Translations under genes and position numbers: made by a program
The notes under the pieces: model-generated
The model's input: only the letters and a program-made list of their open reading frames with translations
Told to the model about the DNA's origin: nothing
Databases searched by the model: none
NCBI GenBank assembly: GCA_036924085.1
Contig: JAVGWX010000007.1
Location: 105,872,117 to 105,936,116, forward strand
Source: Ariolimax columbianus
Taxonomy: Eukaryota; Mollusca; Gastropoda; Stylommatophora; Arionidae
Direction: 5' to 3'
Length of the DNA: 64,000 nucleotides
Shown: piece by piece, positions 55,496 to 64,000 of the stretch
Numbering within the stretch: the stretch's first letter is position 1
How the letters are laid out: every line of letters starts with the position of its first letter

Positions 55496-56865
55496 TTAGT
55501 CGCTCCTCTTCTACCGTGAGGTGTAGAGGTTTACAAAAGAGAACGCCACACTGCTCTAACCGCCGTCTTTTTCCTGGCCTCTTTCCAATCCAGCCCTCTA
55601 TCACTTAGGGACTGTCGTATGTTGTCTTCCCAACGTACTTTGGGACGTCCTAGGGGTCTGCGTCCTTGACTTTTGATCTCCCATGACCGCTTTGGTATCC
55701 GATCTTCTTCCATTCTACAAGACATGGCCAAACCATTGTAGTTGGGACTGCTCCACTCGTGTCTGCAGGGGTTGAACTTCCAGATTGCTACGTATTGTCT
55801 GGTTACGGATCTTGTCCCTTTTCGTCACTTGAACCGCCTTTCTTATGTACCTCATTTCTGAAGTTTGTAATTGCCTTTCTTGGGCTGTAGTCATTGCCAA
55901 TGACTCACGTCCATATGTCAGGACAGGCACATAGGTCGAGCGGTATACATCCATCTTTGTTTTCCTGCTTATTTATCTTCTACTGAGGAAACCTCTGTTT
56001 ATTGCATGGAACAGTCTACCCGCTGCTGCCCTTCGTGCAGTTAACTCCTCTTTGATTCCTCCCCTGCTGTCTATAACCACTCCTAGATATTTAAAGTTGC
56101 TGACCTGCTCCAGTGCTCGTGTTCCCAGGGTTATTTGATGTCTCTTTTCATCTCTGGCGATCACCATGGTTTTTGTTTTGGAGTTGCTGATGTGCATTCC
56201 TCTCTTCTTCAACTCTTCTTCCCAGACCTTCAAGTTGATCTGGAGATGTGCTTCGGTTTTCGTGATCAGGGCCACATCATCTGCAAATGCTAGTTCCGAT
56301 ATGTAACTTGGTCTCATCTTCCAGTACCCTACTTCATACTTTTTTGTCCGTTCCTTGCAGGCTTTGATGACTTCATCCATGAGGAGTATGAAAAGGTACG
56401 GTGATAGAATGTCCCGCTGTCTTACTCCTCTAGTGGTCTTGAACTCTCCTGACTTTTGATTTGATGTCCGCACATAATTTCTGCATGTTTTATAGAAACT
56501 CTGTATGGCAGAGATCAGGGGTCCTGTGATGTTCTTCCTTGTCAGGCACTCCCAGAGTTTGTCCCATGGAACTTTATCAAATGCTTTCTCCAAATCCAAA
56601 AAGCAGAGATGCATCTCTTTATCATATTCAAGAGCCTTTTCACTTAGCTGTCTGAGTGTAAAGATAAGGTCTTGAGTACTTCTGTTTGCCCTAAACCCAC
56701 ATTGAGTTTCATCCATATTTGGCTCTGCTAGACCTCTTAATCGCCGTTCTAGAATTCTAGACCCTGCGCGTCTATGGGATGTAATTGTCTCTTGGACAGC
56801 TTTTTCTTTTCCCTGAATTCTGTTTCCGTTTTCAAGGGTAGGCCACCATGTTGCTAAGCCAAGAC
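55496..56865 (-). pseudogene. Non-LTR retrotransposon RT, 5'-truncated
   Basis: Minus-strand motifs: SRILERRLRGLAEPNMDETQ and CGFRANRSTQDLIFTL (about 56700), LCFLDLEKAFDKVP, RGVRQRDILSPYLF (the usual RQG is RQR here), LAFADDVALI with catalytic FADD (about 56290), FKYLGVVIDSRG, then after a stop at 55973 the C-terminus STYVPVLTYGRESLAMT, LQWFGHVL and GRPKVRWEDNI. It ends with the AGAGGAGCGACTAAGTAAG 3' end at about 55490. The missing endonuclease, the stop at 55973 and a frameshift near 55730 make it non-functional. It abuts a plus-strand LINE, back to back. Confidence 0.85.
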
Positions 56866-56914
56866 AATCTACCTTTTTAAAACAAATATTTGTCATTAGT
56901 TGTATTTGTCCACT

Positions 56915-58115
56915 TATATCGAAATTCACGTAGTCCAGGCATGTTTTAGGAAAGACAGAGGGACCCGGGACCACATATTCAATTTAAGGAATATCTATGA
57001 AAAATGTAGAGAGTTTAATATAGACCTGTGCACATGTTTCATTGATTACACTAAGGCCTTCGACACGGTAAAAAATCAAAATTTGTGGAGAATCATGAAA
57101 GAAATGGAGTTTCCTTTGCATATAGTCCATCTCATTGAAACATTATACGAAGATCAACAAGCCGCTGTCCGAGTATCTTGGCAAACATCAGATTGGTTTG
57201 CAGTAGAAAAGGGAGTCCGACAGGGATGTATCCTCTCACCTTATCTGTACAACATATATACGGAATGTATAATGAGAAATGTACTAGAAGATGAGAACAT
57301 TGAAAGTTTCGACCCATTTACGATTGGGGGTACGAGATTCCAGAGTTACGATACGCAGATGACACAGTGATACTATCAAGAAGTGCGGAAGGGCTAGAGC
57401 AGCTACTTTCAGCCGTTAATGGACATAGTAAAGATCAAAATCTGTTCATAAACATAAACAAAACAAAGATAATGACCACCGATAAAACACAATGTCAACA
57501 TAAATTTACAATGGGTGGTGAGGAAATAGATCAGGTTACACATTTTGAATATCTGGGCTCCAGAATTGACAAAAATGGTGACGCTCGAAAGAAATCAGAA
57601 GAAGACTAGATATGGCAATGCAGAGACTGAACATCCTGAAGAAATTATGGCAGGGTACAACAAAACGATAAAAGTAAAAGTCTTGAGAGCCTGTGTTTTT
57701 CCTGTGGCAGCTTATGGCTGTGAAGCATGGACGATTACCAAAACTTCTAAACAAAGAATCGAATCCTTCTAGTCAAAATGTTACAGAAAGATCCTCAGAA
57801 TACCCTGGACAGAGAAAAGAACAAATGTAGACATTCGGCAAGAGTTGATCATAGAGGAGAACTGGTTTATCAATTCCATTTTGGTTAGAAACTGCAAATA
57901 CTTTGGTCACATCAAGAGACACAACGATCTCGAGAGAACGGTGATGGAAGGTATGGTGCCAGGCAAAAGAGGAAGAGGTAGACCAAGAAGACGATGGCAC
58001 CAGGATATCCAGGAATGCCTGAGTATGACAGTGGCGTAGCTGGTGTTTTGGCAAGGGAACGAGTTTCTTTCAGACAGACTGTGATGGGAGCGACGTTCTA
58101 CAAAGGACATGCTAC
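56915..58115 (+). pseudogene. Non-LTR retrotransposon RT, 5'-truncated, plus strand
   Basis: The plus strand begins with ACFRKDRGTRDHIFNLR, then CFIDYTKAFDTVKN, KGVRQGCILSPYLYNIY (57200-57250), a frameshift at about 57345, RYADDTVILSRS with catalytic YADD, FEYLGSRIDKNGD, a second frameshift near 57600, FPVAAYGCEAWTITK, KYFGHIKRHNDLERTVMEG and GRGRPRRRW. The 3' end is AAAGGACATGCTACATGATGGATGG. The same C-terminus and 3' end occur in the minus copy at 63430-63895, so both belong to one family. Confidence 0.85.
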
Positions 58116-58369
58116 ATGATGGATGGATATCGTTAAGCGCGTTCGTTTGAGCGTTTTTCTGCCTAGCTCACTCTGTGCATCCTGTAACAGCACCACATTT
58201 CGAAGGTAAATACGGTTTTTTTCCTTTCTTTTGTTTAGTATCCATGTTTCAGAACAGTACCGTGCTACGGGCCAGATCTATACCCTCTATATAAACTCAA
58301 TCGCGCCTCCACCAGAAGAAACTAGTGAGGCAAACACGTAAAATAAAAATAAAATTTTTTTAAAATGTG
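58116..58369 (-). pseudogene. Possible small LINE fragment
   Basis: The minus reading at about 58290-58235 gives ARYCSETWILNKR, like the YGCETW-x-L-x-K step after RT domains. The rest is unassigned, with an A-rich run at 58340-58365. Confidence 0.35.
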
Positions 58370-58837
58370 ATGTTAGAGAAATACGATATCCCGACGACAC
58401 AGTTCTGCTCTCGAACAGCGCCAAGGGCCTAGAACAAATAATGACATCAGTCCAGAAACATAGTGAAGCCCAGAATCTCTACCTGAACACAAAGAAAACA
58501 AAGATAATGACAACTGATCAGACAAAACTCTAACCTAACATCGAGATCGCTGGCGAAGAGATTGAAAATGTTGCACATTTTGAATATCTGGGATCAATAC
58601 TGAACAACAATGGAGACTGTACAAGGGAAGTAAGAAGACGACTGACTATGGCAATGCAGAAGATAAGAAGTATGCAGAACCTATGACATAATATAAACAA
58701 GGAACTAAAACTAAAGATTCTAAGAACATGCATTTTTCCTGTGGCAACCTATGGATATGAAACATGGACGATTATAAAAGCACTAAGAGCGAAGATCGGT
58801 TCTTTTGAAACACAGTGCTACATGAGAGTTCTGGATG
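58370..58837 (+). pseudogene. Non-LTR RT fragment of the 56915 family
   Basis: The plus strand reads IRYPDDTVLLSNSAKGLEQI (YADD mutated to YPDD), then KKTKIMTTDQTK, a stop, HFEYLGSILNNNGDC, a stop, and LKILRTCIFPVATYGYETWT up to CYMRVLDV. At about 58838 it switches in frame to a different LINE family. Confidence 0.8.
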
Positions 58838-60530
58838 TCGTCAACAGTTTCACTTATCTGGGCTCTGCCATCAGCAACACTCTCTCGCTCGAGAAGGAGA
58901 TAGACCGTAGGCTTGGCAGGGCAGGTACCGTCATGGCCCACCTGACGACGAGAGTCTGGGAAAACACTGCGCTGTCTCACTACACCAAGGTCCGGGTCTA
59001 TCAGACCTGCGTTCTGGGCCCTCTCATATATGGAAGCGAGACTTGGGGCACTTACACTAAACAGGAACGGCGGCTCAACACCTTTCACATGAGGTGTCTA
59101 CGGAGTATATTGGGGATTGGGTGGCAAGAGAAAGTGTCACATAATATGGTCTTACAGAGAGCAAATACTCACAGCTTGTACTCGATGTTGAACCAGCGAC
59201 GTCTACGGTGGTTGGGACATGTTTATCGCATGGAAGACGAGAGGCTGCCAATGGATATCCTTTGTGGACAGCTAGCCATTGGAGTTAGTAGAATCGGCCG
59301 TCCCACACTCGATTCAAGGACGTATGCAAGAGGGACATGAAGTCATGTGACGTCCCATCCGGGACATGAAGTCATGCGACATCCCATCCGGGACATGAAG
59401 TCATGCGACATCCCATCCCAGGGCTGGGAAGAAATTGCTCAGGATCGAGTTATCTAGTGGCTGCTAACGCTCGTAGAGGCCTTCTGGCTGCAGAGAGAAG
59501 AGAAAGACTGAAGACATCAAGGAACAGCCAGGCAAGTCAGCCTCCTCAGTATGGTTGTACGATCTGTGGTAGGGACTGTCACTCCCAGGCAAGTCAGCCT
59601 CCTCAGTATGGTTGTACGATCTGTGGTAGGGACTGTCACTCCCAGGCAAGTCAGCCTCCTCAGTATGGTTGTACGATCTGTGGTAGGGACTGTCACTCCC
59701 AGGCAAGTCAGCCTCCTCAGTATGGTTGTACGATCTGTGGTAGGGACTGTCACTCCCAGGCAAGTCAGCCTCCTCAGTATGGTTGTACGATCTGTGGTAG
59801 GGACTGTCACTCCCAGGCAAGTCAGCCTCCTCAGTGTGGTTGTACGATCTGTGGTAGGGACTGTCACTCCCAGGCAAGTCAGCCTCCTCAGTGTGGTTGT
59901 ACGATCTGTGGTAGGGACTGTCACTCCCAGGCAAGTCAGCCTCCTCAGTGTGGTTGTACGATCTGTGGTAGGGACTGTCACTCCCAGGCAAGTCAGCCTC
60001 CTCAGTATGGTTGTACGATCTGTGGTAGGGACTGTCACTCCCAGGCAAGTCAGCCTCCTCAGTATGGTTGTACGATCTGTGGTAGGGACTGTCACTCCCA
60101 GGCAAGTCAGCCTCCTCAGTGTGGTTGTACGATCTGTGGTAGGGACTGTCACTCCCAGGCAAGTCAGCCTCGTCAGTGTGGTTGTACGATCTGTGGTAGG
60201 GACTGTCACTCCCAGGCAAGTCAGCCTCCTCAGTGTGGTTGTACGATCTGTGGTAGGGACTGTCACTCTCAGGCAAGTCAGCCTCCTCAGTGTGGTTGTA
60301 CGATCTGTGGTAGGGACTGTCACTCCCAGGCAAGTCAGCCTCCTCAGTGTGGTTGTACGATCTGTGGTAGGGACTGTCACTCCCAGGCAAGTCAGCCTCC
60401 TCAGTATGGTTGTACGATCTGTGGTAGGGACTGTCACTCCCAGGCAAGTCAGCCTCCTCAGTATGGTTGTACGATCTGTGGTAGGGACTGTCACTCGCGG
60501 ATCGGCCTTTACAGCCATAGCAGACAGTGT
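58838..60530 (+). pseudogene. Non-LTR ORF2 C-terminus with amplified C-terminal finger
   Basis: The plus strand reads FTYLGSAISNTLSLEKEIDR, then LTTRVWENTALSHYTKVRVY, LGPLIYGSETWGTYTKQERR, FHMRCLRSILGIGWQ, RRLRWLGHVYRMEDERLPMD and ILCGQLA. After a frameshift and a triplicated GGGACATGAAGTCATGCGAC segment (59335-59415), ARRGLLAAERRERLKTSR leads into a finger CTICGRDCHS that is repeated about 17 times and finally completed as CTICGRDCHSRIGLYSHSRQ plus C (60468-60530). The single-copy form is a C2H2-like finger at the end of this LINE family. No RT core is present. It is the same family as 5209-6205. Confidence 0.8.
59535..60490. repeat. 57-bp coding array of a zinc-finger half
   Basis: About 17 copies, each 19 codons, reading QASQPPQYGCTICGRDCHS with Y/C variation at one position. 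The frame is preserved from 59403 to beyond 61200, giving a 623-residue open frame. Cys and His spacing is identical in every copy. Confidence 0.94.
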
Positions 60531-61695
60531 CGAAATACAGGAGACAGAGCTGGACAAAACTTACAGGGCGCCACACGCATGGTCTACAGGAGACAGCTGG
60601 ACAAAACTTACAGGGCGCCACACGCATGGTCTACAGGAGACAGCTGGACAAAACTTACAGGGCGCCACATGCATGGTCTACAGGAGACAGAGCTGGACAA
60701 AACTGAAAGGGCGCCACACGCATGGTCTACAGGAGACAGCTGGACAAAACTTACAGGGCGCTACACGCATGGTCTACAGGAGACAGCTGGACAAAACTTA
60801 CAGGGCGCCACATGCATGGTCTACAGGAGACAGCTGGACAAAACTTACAGGGCGCCACATGCATGGTCTACAGGAGACAGCTGGACAAAACTTACAGGGC
60901 GCCACACGCATGGTCTACAGGAGACAGCTGGACAAAACTTACAGGGCGCCACATGCATGGTCTACAGGAGACAGAGCTGGACAAAACTGAAAGGGCGCCA
61001 CACGCATGGTCTACAGGAGACAGCTGGACAAAACTTACAGGGCGCCACACGCATGGTCTACAGGAGACAGCTGGACAAAACTTACAGGGCGCCACACGCA
61101 TGGTCTACAGGAGACAGCTGGACAAAACTTACAGGGCGCCACATGCATGGTCTACAGGAGACAGCTGGACAAAACTTACAGGGCGCCACACGCATGGTCT
61201 ACAGGAGACAGCTGGACAAAACTTACAGGGCGCCACATGCATGGTCAACAGGAGACAGAGCTGGACAAAACTGAAAGGGCGCCACACGCATGGTCTACAG
61301 GAGACAGCAGGACAAAACTTACAGGGCGCCACACGCATGGTCTACAGGAGACAGCTGGACAAAACTTACAGGGCGCCACATGCATGGTCTACAGGAGACA
61401 GCTGGACAAAACTTACAGGGCGCCACACGCATGGTCTACAGGAGACAGCTGGACAAAACTTACAGGGCGCCACATGCATGGTCTACAGGAGACAGCTGGA
61501 CACAACTTACAGGGCGCCACACGCACGGTCTACAGGAGACAGAGCTGGACAAAACTTACAGGGCGCCACATGCATGGTCTACAGGAGACAGAACTGGACA
61601 AAACTTACAGGACGCCACATGCATGGTCTACAGGAGACAGAGCTGGACAAAACATACAGGGCGCCACATGCATGGTCTACAGGAGACAGAACTGG
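60531..61695. repeat. 47-bp minisatellite (left part)
   Basis: About 25 copies of ACAGGAGACAGCTGGACAAA plus ACTTACAGGGCGCCACACGCATGGTCT, some with a three-base GAGCTG or GAACTG variant. It starts directly after the LINE finger sequence. Confidence 0.93.
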
Positions 61696-62674
61696 TGTAA
61701 CAGTTCCCGCCGGAGCAGACAGTTTAGGACAGGGGTGATGTGGTTGCTGATAACAAAGCTACCTGAATGCGTGTCAAGGTCACTCACCGTCTCAACAAAG
61801 AAAAACAGAGTTGGGGCAAAGAATGTGGACAGGTTGCTGACCACTGGTCTTCCGATTTGGGTAGTGGGAGAATGAGTGACAGACGGATTGGCAACGGAGC
61901 TATCTGCGATAGATGAGTGACAGGTGTGCAAATTATTTCGTTCCAATAAGACTGAATAGAGCCATCCCCTGAGATCCATTGGTCAAGCTCTGACTTTGCT
62001 TGAGTGTATATAACTCGAGACAAAGTTTAGCTCAGCAGGCTGGATGGAGAGGAGGCTGGATGGAGATGAGGCTGGATGGAGAGAGGAGAAGAGTGAATGA
62101 CGGAATGAATTTAGGAGTATGTTTAGCTCACCGACTTAGATAGAGGAGCGATTGATAGACTGTTGTACGAATGTTAATGATAGAACAGGATCGCTCAGAT
62201 ATGTGTGTGAGTTTTGTATTAATAGGTAATCTGAACGTTGTGTTGTAAGCAGGGCACATTGTGAACGAGGTATGTCCAGATCGCCCGCCTGAGGGGATTT
62301 GAGTGATGAAGAGTATTTGATAAGGTGTGTTGAGGACGCAGTTAAAGAGATGTGTGTGTGTGTGATGTGTATACGGCAATAGAACTGGGTTTAGATAGTT
62401 AGGAATTCCATCAAGAGCTAATGCTTAAAATTTCCGCTTTATTTAATATTTATATTAACATATATATATAATATTGGAATAATTAGTTAAGATGATTTGT
62501 ATTGTATTGTGTTTGTAATTTCACTACTCATTTTTCTGGTATGAGTATTATGTAATAAATATGTCATCTGCTGTGTGCTATATTATTTGCTGTGTGTGGT
62601 CATGAATGATGTGGATGAGTGTGATAATGTTCTAAGTTAGAATAACCCTAGGGCAAACAGTGGGGTCTGCAACT
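61696..62674 (+). mobile_element. Solo LTR (copy A) in the 47-bp array
   Basis: It begins TGTAACAG and ends near CTGCAACT, and splits a unit of the 47-bp array (left flank CTGG, right flank CTGA, then ACAAAACTTACAGG resumes). Inside are a TATATAA at 62007-62013 and AATAAA at 62554-62559, the expected order for a plus-oriented LTR. It shares collinear blocks with 21431-23030. No internal retroviral-type genes are seen. The superfamily is unknown. Confidence 0.65.
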
Positions 62675-62925
62675 CTGAACAAAACTTACAGGGCGCCACG
62701 TGCATGGTCTACAGGAGACAGAACTGGACAACACTTCCAGGGCGCCACGTGCATAGTCTACAGGAGACAGAACTGGACAAAACTTCCAGGGCGCCACGTG
62801 CATGGTCTACAGGAGACAGAACTGGACAACACTTCCAGGGCGCCACGTGCATAGTCTACAGGAGACAGAACTGGACAAAACTTCCAGGGCGCCACGTGCA
62901 TGGTCTACAGGAGACAGAACTTCCT
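62675..62925. repeat. 47-bp minisatellite (right part)
   Basis: Five to six units of the 60531-61695 array beyond the LTR. They form their own variant (ACTTCCAGGGCGCCACGTGC) with alternating CATGG and CATAG, so the two sides have diverged. Confidence 0.92.
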
Positions 62926-63425
62926 ACTTACAAAATATTTAATTTGTCCCCCAAGTTTTCATTTCTTTCACTTTCTTCCTTGCTATCGTACCCTCTGCCG
63001 CACCCGCCTGAACTATTTGTATATATTTCCACTGTTACTCTGTGTCCTGGAAGACAAGATGTTTCAACCATGCTTTCCCCACCGTTATTTTGACATTTAT
63101 CTTTGTTTCTAAATGCAGAATTGCTTCATTTGGGCTTTAACAATTGTTTTCAAAATTGTTTTAAATAAAATTTGGCACTTCAATGAATAAAGTGAGGTGC
63201 AGGATTAGTAAGAGCCGACAGGACAGATATTAGACGGGGGGGGGGGGGGGGGGGGGGGACCACTTGATGGTCGGGAAATGGGTTATGATACTACAGCAGA
63301 TCCATATCATCAGCGCGAAGACGATTGGAATCAAACACATAGAGGGACGCTGGATCAGATATATCGCGAATGTGTATAGCCAGCGAGCTACACGCACTAT
63401 CTGTATCTAAAACGTTCACCGCTTC
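62926..63425. other. Spacer with poly(G) run
   Basis: T-rich unique sequence, then about 24 consecutive G at 63235-63260. No gene recognised. Confidence 0.7.
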
Positions 63426-63429
63426 ATCA

Positions 63430-63895
63430 TCATCATGTAGCATGTCCTTTACAGAACATCGCTCTCATGACAGCCTGCCTGTAGGAAAGTTTGTCTTCTG
63501 CCAGTCTTCCGGCCTGCTCCAAGGTCAAATCCAGCGTCTCTTTGATGACCTGAGTCTATCTCATCGGGCGACCCTGCCTCTCCTCCCAGTGACCATGCCT
63601 TCCATAACCACTCTCTCCAGTCCGTTGTGTCGTTTGACATGTCCAAAAAACCTCAGTTGTCGGGTCATTACGTCATTTATGATCCAATTCTCCTCTACAT
63701 GCAGGTCCTGCCGGGTGGGTTTCTTTCTTTCTTTGTCTAAGGGATGTTCAGGACTTTTCTGTAGCACTAAAAGCATCGATCATCGCGCTAGCACTTCTGT
63801 AATCGTCCACGTTTCACATCCATAGGTTGCCACAGGAAAAAATGCATGTTTTTAGGATCTTCAGTTTTAGTTCTTTGTTTGTTTTACATTCACCA
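63430..63895 (-). pseudogene. Non-LTR C-terminus of the 56915 family, minus strand
   Basis: The minus strand reads LKLKILKTCIF (about 63870), ATYGCETWTIT, then QDLHVEENWIINDVMTRQLR and FFGHVKRHNGLERVVMEGMV, and ends with AAAGGACATGCTACATGATG and a (ATG)n tail at 63425. It matches the plus-strand copy at 57700-58115 through the same 3' end. From 63896 to the window edge nothing is recognised. Confidence 0.8.
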
Positions 63896-64000
63896 TCTGC
63901 TGGTCAAATAAGTCAAGTGCCTTAATATTATCATTTCTGCTTACCGTAATATAATGACTTTTGGTATCTTTGACAAAGTTACGAACGTAGATTTTAGTTG

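Overview
This window is nuclear DNA of an animal. The evidence is a five-exon SLC16 (monocarboxylate-transporter family) gene with canonical GT-AG introns, together with animal-type transposons: CR1/L2-like, RTE-like and RNase-H-bearing non-LTR elements, piggyBac, hAT, a tRNA-derived SINE and solo LTRs. An invertebrate, perhaps a lophotrochozoan, fits best, but the sequence alone does not fix the taxon. There is nothing bacterial here. No CRISPR array, operon or rRNA was seen, and the only tRNA-like sequences belong to a SINE.

Layout. 1-6.2 kb: minisatellites and the C-terminal end of a non-LTR retrotransposon. 6.8-19.3 kb: one minus-strand non-LTR (RT + RNase H) relic whose motifs are still in order but are pushed apart by many tandem arrays; a SINE and a CR1-like element have landed in it. 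19.3-26.1 kb: arrays and a solo LTR. 26.15-47.76 kb (minus strand): the complete coding region of an SLC16-like transporter, 799 residues over five coding exons. Its introns hold minisatellites, an RTE-like element, a SINE, a piggyBac relic stretched over about 7.7 kb, and a 1.13-kb piggyBac-like element with inverted repeats. 47.8-54.3 kb: upstream flank with a truncated CR1 copy, an RNase-H-type LINE 3' end and a hAT C-terminal fragment. 54.3-64 kb: arrays, four or five further RT relics on both strands, a zinc-finger-derived 57-bp array and a second solo LTR.

The unifying observation is that many of the roughly 50 tandem arrays were not inserted as foreign satellite. They appear to be local amplifications of the sequence they sit in. 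Units can be traced to reverse-transcriptase motifs (SYRP, the YxDD catalytic box, the thumb), the RNase H start, a C2H2-like finger, the piggyBac KWxPIT segment, an LTR, and most strikingly the splice donors and acceptor of the SLC16 gene, which are thereby multiplied into rows of decoy splice sites. Many arrays are open in several frames and give long spurious ORFs; these are not listed as genes. Exon boundaries were worked out by hand from splice signals, phase and family similarity. No alignment or database search was run.
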